Positions 18,337-26,155 of a stretch of DNA of 64,000 nt are shown in pieces. A program made the translations under genes and the position numbers. This DNA is from Xylophilus ampelinus (GTDB lineage: Bacteria; Pseudomonadota; Gammaproteobacteria; Burkholderiales; Burkholderiaceae_C): the NCBI RefSeq assembly GCF_901875635.1, contig NZ_CABFMN010000087.1:7666-71665 (forward strand). The letters run 5' to 3'. The notes below the pieces were generated by a model that did not search any database, was not told the origin of the DNA, and was given only the letters and a program-made list of their open reading frames with translations. How positions within the stretch are numbered: the stretch's first letter is position 1; each line of letters begins with the position of its first letter.

Positions 18337-19688
18337 TGTTGAGGCTCCTTGACGTCCACCGTCGTTGTCGACTCACTGGCAGCGAGTGCTGCGTGGCCGG
18401 CCGGAATCAGGAATTCGAGCTGAGCCCATAGGCTGGCGGTTTCCATCTCGAGGCGCAGACGTTCCATGCGCGTGTCGATCTCCATGCGTCGCGCCTCGAG
18501 CGCGGCGCTCAGGGTTCCTGCGCCGCCGCGGTAGGCGGCCAGTACAGCCTGCGTGCGTTCGGAGGCGAGCGGAATCAGGGAGCTGTCGTACAAAGCCAGC
18601 CGCTTCCGGTTGCTCTGCCATTGCTGCAGCAGGGAGAGTGCTTCGGCGGTGCTTTCTCGGGTGGCCTCTTCCCGCTGGGCCTGCATCTGCTCGGCCGTCG
18701 CAAGCTTGGCTGCGAGCTCCCGGTCCTGGCGATTCTTCTGGTCGAGCTGCAGTGGGATCGACACGTTGAGTGAAACCATGTTCGAGTAGGCTGGACCACG
18801 CTGGCTGTACATCAGCTCGACGGTCCAGTCGGAGCGCTTGTTGCTCTGCGCGACGTCGGCATCCGCGCGCGCTACGGCTTCCTGCCGTGCCATCAGTGCG
18901 ATCTGGGGATGCTCACCGATGTAAGCCTCCAGATTGCGGGCGTCCAGGCGGACGGAGCCCAGATCCGGGAGCACCGTCGAGGGCTGGGGTGTGCCCGGCC
19001 CAACCCAGCGCGCCAGGCGCGTTTGAGCCGTGGCGATCTGGCGCTCCTGCGCAAGGATTCGGTCGTCCAGTTGCGCCAATGCGGAGCGCGCAGTAAACAC
19101 ATCGGCCTGCGTGCCACGACCGCCACGGTAGGCAGCGTTGGCGCCCTCGATCTGCAGGCTCAGCTCGGCACGTTGTGTTTGCAGGAGGTCTCGCATTCGA
19201 CCCTGGTAGTAGCGATCGAGCCAGGCAGTTGCGGTGTCGCGTCGAAGGTTGGCCAAGGCCACGGCGCGACCCGCTTCGGCGACATCGACTTCACGGTCAA
19301 AACGCGCCGCGCGAGCCTGGCGCTTGTCGGAGCGGGTGAGCTCCTGCATCACCCCGATCGAGCGCATCGTCATGAAATCGCGTGTGAGGCTGAAACGGTC
19401 GCTGCCGTTGACCGGCAGGTTGCTGATGCCGGCCTTCAGCACCGGGTCGGGCAGTTGCCCAGCGGCCACGGCCATGGCGCGCGCTGCGCTAGCAGCCGCA
19501 TTCTGCGCGACGAGCTGGCGCGAGCGCTCCTCGGCAAGCCGCAGCGCCGAGTCGAGTGTGAGCGCCTGAGAGGCCTGTTGCGCTCGGGCGTCGAGGCTGA
19601 GGGTGCCGGCACACAGCGCCAACGCCATGGCCCAGTGACGGGGCCAGCGCCCTGCGCTCGGCCTGGCGGGGAAAGAAACGGTGAACAT
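18333..19688 (-). CDS. cusC: CusC-type TolC-family outer-membrane channel
   Basis: I choose the ATG at 19688, preceded by AGGAGAT at good spacing; an ATG at 19706 is too close to that site. The 451-residue protein has a signal peptide ending near LDARAQQ and two repeats of long helices typical of TolC-family channels (TLDSALRLAEERS, VALANLRRDTATAWLDRYYQGR, AALEARRMEIDTRMERLRLEMETASLWAQLEFL). It forms the outer-membrane part of the CusCBA efflux complex and overlaps cusB by 4 bp. Its equivalent at 26152 in the plus-strand copper operon is a lipoprotein and only distantly similar. Confidence 0.9.
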   Translation of the reverse strand: MFTVSFPARPSAGRWPRHWAMALALCAGTLSLDARAQQASQALTLDSALRLAEERSRQLVAQNAAASAARAMAVAAGQLPDPVLKAGISNLPVNGSDRFSLTRDFMTMRSIGVMQELTRSDKRQARAARFDREVDVAEAGRAVALANLRRDTATAWLDRYYQGRMRDLLQTQRAELSLQIEGANAAYRGGRGTQADVFTARSALAQLDDRILAQERQIATAQTRLARWVGPGTPQPSTVLPDLGSVRLDARNLEAYIGEHPQIALMARQEAVARADADVAQSNKRSDWTVELMYSQRGPAYSNMVSLNVSIPLQLDQKNRQDRELAAKLATAEQMQAQREEATRESTAEALSLLQQWQSNRKRLALYDSSLIPLASERTQAVLAAYRGGAGTLSAALEARRMEIDTRMERLRLEMETASLWAQLEFLIPAGHAALAASESTTTVDVKEPQQ

Positions 19689-19828
19689 GAGATCTCCTGA
19701 CGACAAACCCCGTGGGGCAGGTGTCGGGCCGCTGCGCCACGCACAGGTGAAACCCGTGCGGACGGCAAGGCACGACCGGTGCGCCGTCCCGGCTCGCGAG
19801 AGCCGTCGGCGCAGCGTCGATCAGTGGA

Positions 19829-20275
19829 TCAGGTTCGGTAGACGCAGTGCAGGATGGCGTGCGGGGGCGATGCCGCCACCAGTGCACTCAAGGAAGCCGC
19901 CGCAGGGCGTGGAGGCTGTGTTGTGTCGGGCGCCCAAGGCGTCACGAGAAGCGGTGCCAGCAGCGCGACGGGGATCGTCAGCGTGGATGCATGGTCGCTT
20001 TGCTGGCCGAATTTGCAGTGCTCGGCACAGAGATTGGCAGAGGCCGCATCTGTCATGCCGACCATGTCCCTGCAAGGGGGCGACTGCGTGGTCACGTCAT
20101 CGCTTACCTCGACAATCGCGGTCGTATCGCCGGCCATCGGCATCGAGGCAACTGGGGTCGTGTCCATCGCGGCCGACGAGAGTGCTGGGCAGGCATAGGC
20201 GGCGATCGACAACTGCGCGAATAGCAGCATACCGATCAGCCCGCGGGCGATCAATTGCACCAGGCGGCGTGTCAT
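19829..20275 (-). CDS. Small secreted cysteine-containing protein upstream of cusC
   Basis: The likely start is the ATG at 20275, giving 148 residues with a signal sequence (MTRRLVQLIARGLIGMLLFAQLSIAAYACP). The mature part has methionine-rich stretches (AAMDTTPVASMPMAGD), a conserved-looking cluster CRDMVGMTDAASANLCAEHCKF, and a second hydrophobic segment with a proline-rich turn before the C terminus. The pattern resembles small uncharacterised proteins encoded at the head of cus operons. It lies 140 bp upstream of cusC in the same direction. The clustered Cys, Met and His suggest copper binding. A topologically similar protein is encoded at 25248. Confidence 0.65.
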   Translation of the reverse strand: MTRRLVQLIARGLIGMLLFAQLSIAAYACPALSSAAMDTTPVASMPMAGDTTAIVEVSDDVTTQSPPCRDMVGMTDAASANLCAEHCKFGQQSDHASTLTIPVALLAPLLVTPWAPDTTQPPRPAAASLSALVAASPPHAILHCVYRT

Positions 20276-20512
20276 GACTGCGTCCTTGGCAATGCAGACC
20301 AAAGCATATTCGTGGCGCGAGGTGCGCCACAAACGAGCTCGGAAACGCTTGCAATAGAGGCCATGAAAGGACGCATTGGAACGCTGTGTGTGGGACTGGC
20401 CTGCGCGAGGTAGTTCTGCGAATTCTAGACGTTGTGGTCTAGCACAGGCCGCAAGTTGCGGCAATATGCGCGGCTCGCGGTCGCGAGTGCACCGAGGCTG
20501 TGCGCCAATCCA

Positions 20513-20953
20513 TCAGCGGCTGGCGGTTGCAGCCGACCGCGAGCTCTGTTGCGTGATGCGTTCCACCAAGGCCCCAAACTCAGGGCCGTTGCGCAGGCGC
20601 GCGTATTCGGCGGCGGCCTGCCTGTACGCGGGGCGAGACAGGTCGGCGCCTGCTTCGCCGTTGGTGGCCGCAGCCAAGCCCGACCGAATCCAGGTCAACG
20701 TGTCGGCCTGAACCATTGCACGGCTGTTGGCGCTAACGCTCGCGACAGCCCGCGGATTGCCTTCGGGGTAGCCTTGGTCCGGCGAATTTTGAAGCCAGCT
20801 TCGCGTGTCGGCGGCCACAGCGGCGCGGCTGGTGCTGGAGGTCAGCGGTGCGGGGCGCGGGTCACCTTCTGCATAGTTGCCAGCGAGCGCCGGGCCGGCA
20901 ATCGCGCTGAGCAGCGCAGCCAACGTCAATGAGGTCTTGAGGGAGGTCTTCAC
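20513..20953 (-). CDS. DUF4148 secreted protein 2
   Basis: I start the gene at the GTG at 20953, which follows AAGGAT at good spacing; the ATG further upstream lies before that site. The product has about 146 residues, with a signal peptide ending GPALA and a mature protein that begins GNYAEGDPRPAP and repeats GYPEGNPRA. It is a clear paralogue of the protein at 9058. It is probably periplasmic and of unknown function. A copper-box-like repeat lies 122 bp upstream at 21075. It is separated by 237 bp from the cus-linked small protein in the same orientation. Confidence 0.8.
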   Translation of the reverse strand: MKTSLKTSLTLAALLSAIAGPALAGNYAEGDPRPAPLTSSTSRAAVAADTRSWLQNSPDQGYPEGNPRAVASVSANSRAMVQADTLTWIRSGLAAATNGEAGADLSRPAYRQAAAEYARLRNGPEFGALVERITQQSSRSAATASR

Positions 20954-21074
20954 GATTCGATCCTTTGGCAAAGAAGTGGGCAATGTTCCCGGTCGAGGAG
21001 GCGCAATTTAATGTGCGCTTCTCTTTCCGTGAATCCAACTCTAAGTAGCAGGTCGGCGAATTCCCGCACGCGAA

Positions 21075-21092
21075 GATTACAGTTGCGTTATC
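21075..21092. promoter_or_regulatory. Copper-box-like inverted repeat 3 (GATTAC-N6-GTTATC)
   Basis: Half sites at 21075-21080 and 21087-21092 have the same 6-bp spacing as the sites at 8947, 9500 and 24625, with one mismatch in the second arm. It lies in the 185-bp gap upstream of DUF4148 gene 2. Confidence 0.45.
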
Positions 21093-21138
21093 TAGGGTTC
21101 ATCTCGGTACTGGGGATCAACGCTCCAGCCAGCGGGCC

Positions 21139-22401
21139 TCAAAGCAGATGCGAAATCGCGCTCACGGGCTTCAACCCCGAACCGAAGCGGCCGATTGCTT
21201 CGCGGTGGTTGCCGAGTTCGCTGTAGGGCAGATACCGGATGCCAAGTTCGGCGACACGCGAAAACGCCGGGCGACGCAGTTGCAGCCGTACGTCGTCGCG
21301 TCGTGCATCGGGCGCCACCAGGAACATCGACACCCCAGCGCCCAGTTCCGTGCCCAGCGCAAGGTCCAGCATTCGCACAATGCCCGAGTAGATCGAGGTC
21401 GAGTGCTCCACCTCGAAGGCTGCGGCGATCTTGGAGCCGTCGGCTTCTACCCAGATCACGTCGATCAGGCGCACCGAGTCCACGCCGGGCTGAGCTCCCG
21501 AAGGCAACTGCGTCAGGCAGCCATCGCCGAGTCGCCCTCCTGCATAGCTGCGACCCTGGTCGTTGGATGCGATCCAGACGCCGAAGCCGAGCAATTTGCC
21601 CAGGTCGCGCAACCACCCCTGAATTTCCGTGTGGGTCGCGTCGCTCTCGCGTTCGGCGGCCCACCGCTTGTGAGCGGCGGCCGATTCCTCGCGCACTTTC
21701 TCGAGATCGGCCTCCCAGTCCCGGATAGCCGCTGTATCGTCGTCGCGCGGCGGTGCCGTGTACCGACCCGAACCGATGTCGAAGAGCAGGCCAGCCAAGG
21801 CGCCCATGTCGTTGGAAAGCAGCCGGCGGTGCTGCGCATTCAGGCGGAGACAGCCTTCGCGCATCGAGAGATAGTGGTCCCACTTGCCAAGCTTGACGTT
21901 GCTGCCCGTGAGCGCGTTGTAGCCCTTCACGATCGCCGTATTGAATGGCATCACGATCGTGGGATGGACGAAGTACAGCAGATTCGCCACGGCCGGCCCG
22001 AGGCCCTTGATCTGATGCGCGTCGATCCGCCGGATGGCTTCAACCACTTCCTCGGCGCTGTCACAGCAGTCGCAGGCGTGCAGCAGTCGGGCGAAGGCAC
22101 GTTGGTTGGCGGCGTTCTCATAGATGTCGGGAATGCGCAGCTTGGGCTTCCAGAGAAACGCGTGGTCGGCCCCCTTGAAGATCTGGCGCTGCTCAGCGAC
22201 CGAACCCACGACCGTCTCGAGCGAGGAGCCGCGGAATGCGCTGCCGAAGGTGCCTGCATCGATGTCCTTGACCACCTGGGCCAGGCCGCGGCGAATGGAT
22301 CGGAAATTTTTGAGCCTCTCATCCCACAGAAACCACGAGTTGTAGGTACTCAACGAATCGGTCTTCCAGTGACCGATGAGAACTTCAAGACCGATAGTCA
22401 T
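21139..22401 (-). CDS. Putative PD-(D/E)XK nuclease-type protein of unknown role
   Basis: I use the ATG at 22401 (MTIGLEVLIGHWKTDS), giving 420 residues; the ribosome-binding site is weak. The N-terminal half contains IRRIDAHQIKGLGPAVANLLYFVHP, which resembles a helix-hairpin-helix DNA-binding element. The middle is a charged helix (about 240-275). The C-terminal third has SVRLIDVIWVEADGSKIAAAFEVEHST, with an Asp followed by Glu-x-Glu in predicted strands as in PD-(D/E)XK nucleases of restriction-like families. No methyltransferase is adjacent. It interrupts the logical order of the copper genes, lying between DUF4148 gene 2 and cusS, and looks like an inserted defence or DNA-processing gene. 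The call is tentative. Confidence 0.5.
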   Translation of the reverse strand: MTIGLEVLIGHWKTDSLSTYNSWFLWDERLKNFRSIRRGLAQVVKDIDAGTFGSAFRGSSLETVVGSVAEQRQIFKGADHAFLWKPKLRIPDIYENAANQRAFARLLHACDCCDSAEEVVEAIRRIDAHQIKGLGPAVANLLYFVHPTIVMPFNTAIVKGYNALTGSNVKLGKWDHYLSMREGCLRLNAQHRRLLSNDMGALAGLLFDIGSGRYTAPPRDDDTAAIRDWEADLEKVREESAAAHKRWAAERESDATHTEIQGWLRDLGKLLGFGVWIASNDQGRSYAGGRLGDGCLTQLPSGAQPGVDSVRLIDVIWVEADGSKIAAAFEVEHSTSIYSGIVRMLDLALGTELGAGVSMFLVAPDARRDDVRLQLRRPAFSRVAELGIRYLPYSELGNHREAIGRFGSGLKPVSAISHLL

Positions 22402-22503
22402 GGGGGAAAGGAGCAATGCGCAGTGCGCGATAGCGCCGATTGAAACACGGTCCCTGTTGCAGCCGATGTGCAATCTCGGCGCGCCGACCAGGTCGGCCGC
22501 GGA

Positions 22504-23919
22504 TCAGTTTTCCGACACCGCCATGGAAAAGCTGATCTCAGTGACGCCCGATCGGGAGGTGGCGCGGGTTTGGCCTCCATGCATTCGCGCGATCGCGGCG
22601 ACGATCGCCAAGCCCAGCCCATGGTGCTCTGAGGAGTCGGTGCGAGACCGCTCCGCCCGGAAAAAGCGTTTGAAAAGATTGGGGAGCATGTCGGCAGCGA
22701 TCGGCTCGCCACGGTTGGCAACCTTGATCCAGACCCCGTCTGCCTGTGTGTCGATAACGACCGCGATGGTCGATCCCGGCGCTGCATACCGGCTCGCGTT
22801 GCTCAGCAGGTTCGATAACGCTCTGCGCATCAGACCAGTGTCGATACCAATTCGAGCATCGCCGCTGACATGCACTTTCAGCCCCACGTCTTCGAGCGTA
22901 GCCTCGTGAAAATCCAGCACTGTGCGTACCTGTTCAGCCAGACTGACTGGCGCTGAGCGGCGGGCGATGGCGCCGCGGTCCGCTTGGGAAAGGAAGAGCA
23001 TATCGATCACGATCGCGGATACGCGCCGAGCCTCTTCAAGCGCCGACAGCAGCGCGTCACGCAACTCCTCGATGGATCTCGGCCGCGCCAGCTCGACCTC
23101 TACCATGCCGATCAGGTTAGCCAGCGGTGTCCGCAGTTCATGCGCAACGTCCGCGTTGAACGACTCCAACTGCTGATAGGCCTGTTCCGCCCGGTCAAGC
23201 ACCGCATTGAATTGTGCGACCCAGGGCGTGATTTCGGAAGCATATGGGGAGGGATCGATGCGCAGTCCCGGGTGCGCCGGTCCTGTGGCGGCGGTCTGCT
23301 GGATCAGTTTTTTCAAGGGTTTCAGGCCTCGACGCACCAGCAGCGCACCGGTCAGGGAGATCATCATGGACCCCAGTACGACTGCGCCGAACAATGTCCA
23401 GGCTAGCCGACGCAGGAGCCGATTGTCTTCCTGGATGTCGATGCCGAGTTGCAGTTGCATGACAGCATCATCCGGCCGAGCCTGAAACCCTTCTGTCGGA
23501 TTCCACAGCCAGCGAGCGGATGTCCGGGTTGGTGTGGTCGAGTAGATGGTCTCGTCGCCGCGGCGCAGCACCAGACTGATCTCGGCATGTGTGAGCAAGA
23601 AGTCATCCAGTTTGTGACGCAACCCGTCCGGTCCCATATCGCCGCCGGACTCCTGAATCAGGTGCCGGATCAGTTCGGACTGGCGTTCGAACTCGCTGGC
23701 CTGCTTGACTTGAAAGCTCCACGCCGTGACGGCGTAGATCGCCACGCAGACGAGGCTGAGGCCGATCAATGCCTGCGCCGCAAACCAGCGAGACAGCGCG
23801 GCCTGAATGGATCCGGTGCCTTCGGTGTTGGAGACTGCCTCGGTTGCCGCCGGCTTGACGATCGCAGTGGTGACCGAGGCACTTGGCTCGCAGATGGTTT
23901 CAGCGGCGTTCACGATCAA
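22504..23919 (-). CDS. cusS: Heavy-metal sensor histidine kinase, CusS-like
   Basis: The 471-residue protein has a transmembrane helix at about 46-68, a periplasmic sensor domain, a second helix at about 172-196, a HAMP region and a kinase core. His260 ([11 protein letters not shown]) is the phosphorylated histidine. The N box ([12 protein letters not shown]) and G box ([16 protein letters not shown]) are present. It overlaps cusR by 4 bp and would phosphorylate it when periplasmic Cu(I)/Ag(I) rises. An unusual N-terminal extension of about 40 residues precedes the first helix; a later start cannot be excluded. Confidence 0.9.
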   Translation of the reverse strand: MIVNAAETICEPSASVTTAIVKPAATEAVSNTEGTGSIQAALSRWFAAQALIGLSLVCVAIYAVTAWSFQVKQASEFERQSELIRHLIQESGGDMGPDGLRHKLDDFLLTHAEISLVLRRGDETIYSTTPTRTSARWLWNPTEGFQARPDDAVMQLQLGIDIQEDNRLLRRLAWTLFGAVVLGSMMISLTGALLVRRGLKPLKKLIQQTAATGPAHPGLRIDPSPYASEITPWVAQFNAVLDRAEQAYQQLESFNADVAHELRTPLANLIGMVEVELARPRSIEELRDALLSALEEARRVSAIVIDMLFLSQADRGAIARRSAPVSLAEQVRTVLDFHEATLEDVGLKVHVSGDARIGIDTGLMRRALSNLLSNASRYAAPGSTIAVVIDTQADGVWIKVANRGEPIAADMLPNLFKRFFRAERSRTDSSEHHGLGLAIVAAIARMHGGQTRATSRSGVTEISFSMAVSEN

Positions 23920-24596
23920 TTGCCCTGTCGACTCTCCAGCACGTAGCCCATGCCGCGCACCGTGTGCAGCAGCTTCTCTTCGAAAGGATCGTCAATCTTG
24001 CTGCGCAGTCGCCGGATCGCCACTTCCACCAGGTTGGTGTCGCTGTCGAAGCTCATGTCCCAGACCTGATCTGCCAGTTGCGTGCGCGACAGCACGTTGC
24101 CCTGGCGGCGCATGAGCAGCGTCAGCAGCGCGAACTCCTTGGCGGTCAGCTCCAGGCGGTGCCCGTTGCGCGTCGCCTTGCGCGCCACCACATCGAGGTT
24201 CAGGTCTTTGAGCGTGTAATTGGAAACCTCATGGAGCTTGCCGCGCCGAAGCAGCGCCTGGATCCGTGCAAACAGTTCGGAGAAGGCGAACGGCTTGGCA
24301 AGGTAGTCGTCCGCGCCGCTTTGAAGTCCTCGCACCCGATCGGTTACTTCGTCGCGCGCCGTCAACATCAGCACCGGCATCGACTTGGATTTGCGCAGCG
24401 CCTCCAGAACGGCGAAACCATCGATGCCTGGCAGCATCACGTCCAGCACCAGGAGGTCGTAGTCCCCATCGAGCGCGAGACTGCGCCCCTCGATGCCCGT
24501 GCGTGCGAGGTCGACCACGAAGCCGCTTTCGGTCAGGCCCTTGACGAGGTAGTCGCCCAGTTTGTGTTCGTCTTCGACGACCAAGATTCGCATCAT
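23916..24596 (-). CDS. cusR: CusR/CopR-type response regulator
   Basis: This 226-residue OmpR-family regulator has a receiver domain with Asp52 (LVLDVMLPG) and Lys in AKPF, followed by a winged-helix DNA-binding domain (about 130-222, with [34 protein letters not shown]). MMRILVV offers two start codons 3 bp apart. It precedes and overlaps cusS. The divergent intergenic region holds a perfect 7-bp inverted repeat (24625-24644), probably its own binding site. That site would control both cusRS and DUF4148 gene 3. The remnant at 9552 is a decayed paralogue. Confidence 0.92.
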   Translation of the reverse strand: MMRILVVEDEHKLGDYLVKGLTESGFVVDLARTGIEGRSLALDGDYDLLVLDVMLPGIDGFAVLEALRKSKSMPVLMLTARDEVTDRVRGLQSGADDYLAKPFAFSELFARIQALLRRGKLHEVSNYTLKDLNLDVVARKATRNGHRLELTAKEFALLTLLMRRQGNVLSRTQLADQVWDMSFDSDTNLVEVAIRRLRSKIDDPFEEKLLHTVRGMGYVLESRQGN

Positions 24597-24624
24597 TCAA
24601 TGTGACGCGCGGGGGCGCGTGTGT

Positions 24625-24644
24625 GGATTACTTCTTTGTAATCC
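24625..24644. promoter_or_regulatory. Copper-box-like inverted repeat 4 (GGATTAC-N6-GTAATCC)
   Basis: This is the most perfect of the four sites: 7-bp arms at 24625-24631 and 24638-24644, 6-bp spacer. It lies between divergent cusR and DUF4148 gene 3, 29 bp from cusR. Its place suits an autoregulated CusR box. Confidence 0.6.
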
Positions 24645-24784
24645 AGGTGGCGGGTAGTTGGCGGACTTGCTTCCTAGAGTCATTGCATGCCAGCCAGTCG
24701 ACTGGCACCGCCGGCTCAGTTGTCGATGCTGGCGTGTTCAGTGCAGTTCTCGATGTCCGAACAATTCATTGAAGGAAACCTGTC

Positions 24785-25180
24785 ATGAAGAACCGTCAAA
24801 TCCTCTCGTTCGCACTCGCCGCCGGCGTGGGCGCCGCCTTCGTCGCGCCGTTCGCGGCGTATGCGGAAGGTCCGTCGCATTTCGCACCCAGCGAAGCCGG
24901 CGTGGTCTATCACCCGAGTGAAGCCGGACCGGGGAAGACCGCAGCGCAGGTGTTGGCTGAACTCGCGGACGCCCAGAAAACCCCTGCCGGCGCCAGCCTG
25001 CTGCGCTGGGGATCCATGAGCACGCCGAAGGTGGGCGCCTCCAAGTCGCGCGCCGAAGTGGTGGCCGAACTGGAAGCCGCGCAGAAGCAGCCCAACTGGG
25101 ATGCCGCTGCAAGGCTCGGTGCGCCCCTGCCAGCGCCCAAGGGTGACGCGAGCAAGGCTCCCGCACAGGCACGGCCCTGA
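24785..25180 (+). CDS. DUF4148 secreted protein 3
   Basis: The 131-residue product has a signal peptide ending near FAAYAEG. The mature protein includes two similar repeats, KTAAQVLAELADAQKTP and KSRAEVVAELEAAQKQP, typical of DUF4148 proteins. It is more distant from the other two DUF4148 proteins, which share GNYAEGDPRP. It is divergently transcribed from cusR across a shared copper-box-like site, so expression with the copper response is likely. No function is known to me. Confidence 0.75.
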   Translation: MKNRQILSFALAAGVGAAFVAPFAAYAEGPSHFAPSEAGVVYHPSEAGPGKTAAQVLAELADAQKTPAGASLLRWGSMSTPKVGASKSRAEVVAELEAAQKQPNWDAAARLGAPLPAPKGDASKAPAQARP

Positions 25181-25247
25181 GGGCTACGCGTAGGACTGGA
25201 TACACGTACAGGCCACCTGACACAACGCTCGATCTAGAATTCGCCTT

Positions 25248-25673
25248 ATGCACCGGGTTCGCCTGTTTGTCCTTTGGATCATGATGTTTGCCGTACCCTT
25301 CCAGGGGTACGCAGCGGCAGCCATGGTCTTTTGCGGACCTGGACATGCCGGTGCGATGGCAGAAATGTCTGTTGAGCGGTCTAGGATGCACGACCACGCC
25401 CAACATCCGCATGCGGACAGGCGCAGCGACCATCACCACGAGGCGTCGCAGGCGGCCAAACCACCCGCGAAAGACAGCACTGCCAAGGCTGCGAGCGCGG
25501 AACCCGATTCCATGCACAAGTGCGGAACCTGCGGCGCGTGCCATGCCACGGCGTTGACCAGCACGGTGGAACTTGCCGTTTTCCACCATCTTCCACGCGC
25601 TGATCTGGCGGAGCCCACCATCACGGTGGCCACGCTCGCGCTACGCGTTCTCGACAAACCTCCTCGCGCCTAA
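25248..25673 (+). CDS. Small secreted His/Cys-rich protein, probable copper-resistance accessory
   Basis: This 141-residue protein starts with a signal sequence (LFVLWIMMFAVPFQGYAAA) and is followed by a histidine-rich segment (HDHAQHPHADRRSDHHHEAS) and a compact cluster CGTCGACHAT. A hydrophobic stretch and FHHLPRADLAEP follow. Cys-x-x-Cys-x-x-Cys-His resembles a metal or haem ligand arrangement, but a single haem c site here is less likely than copper binding. It opens the plus-strand copper gene run. It resembles the small protein at 19829 in size, signal and cysteine content. Function is inferred from composition and context. Confidence 0.6.
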   Translation: MHRVRLFVLWIMMFAVPFQGYAAAAMVFCGPGHAGAMAEMSVERSRMHDHAQHPHADRRSDHHHEASQAAKPPAKDSTAKAASAEPDSMHKCGTCGACHATALTSTVELAVFHHLPRADLAEPTITVATLALRVLDKPPRA

Positions 25674-25789
25674 CGCGTTCGTGCGCCCGTGACCCTTGTC
25701 ACGGGTAGCCGCGAACGCTCATGCATCGTCTGCGTCATGCCTTTTCGGGCAGCACTGACGCACTCCGTTCATGAACTTGCGAGGATTCC

Positions 25790-26155
25790 ATGTTCCATCT
25801 TTCGCCGGCCCGTTGGCTGGCCGTTTTTCCCGCCGTGGCGGCATTGTCCGCTGTGGCCCAACCTGCGCCTGCGCCGTCCCCCGCACCAGCCAGCGCAGCC
25901 GCGACTGAGGCTTCGCCCCCAGTTCTGACCTACAAGTCCGCACTCGACGGCTATCGCCCGTTTGCGGACGACAAAACCATCCCCTGGAAGGAAGCCAACG
26001 AGACGGTCTATCGCCGCGGTGGCTGGCAGGCCTACGCCAAGGAAGCATCGGGCACCAGCGCGGCAGAGGCCGAATCGCCCAAGCGCCCAGCAGCTGCACC
26101 TGGCGCACAGCCGGGTCACTCGATGCCCATGCCTGCGAAAAAGGAGAAGCCATGA
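25790..26155 (+). CDS. Secreted hypothetical protein, coupled to TolC-family gene
   Basis: The 121-residue protein has a signal peptide, then a proline/alanine-rich stretch, a conserved-looking core SALDGYRPFADDKTIPWKEANETVYRRGGWQAYAKEA, and a low-complexity tail ending HSMPMPAKKEKP. Small proteins of this kind are common next to TolC-family genes in betaproteobacterial copper clusters. Its stop overlaps the next start by 4 bp. The His-Ser-Met-Pro-Met tail could bind copper. I do not recognise a named family. Confidence 0.65.
   Translation: MFHLSPARWLAVFPAVAALSAVAQPAPAPSPAPASAAATEASPPVLTYKSALDGYRPFADDKTIPWKEANETVYRRGGWQAYAKEASGTSAAEAESPKRPAAAPGAQPGHSMPMPAKKEKP

Noticed and set aside
21148..22443. 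431-codon plus-strand frame opposite the putative nuclease
   Set aside because: The minus-strand frame has better protein character and plausible domains, and the plus frame is His/Arg-rich shadow sequence.
25248..25673. Haem c interpretation of CGTCGACHAT
   Set aside because: CxxCH is present by pattern (CGACH), but the small His-rich protein lacks a cytochrome c fold; copper binding is more plausible in this context.
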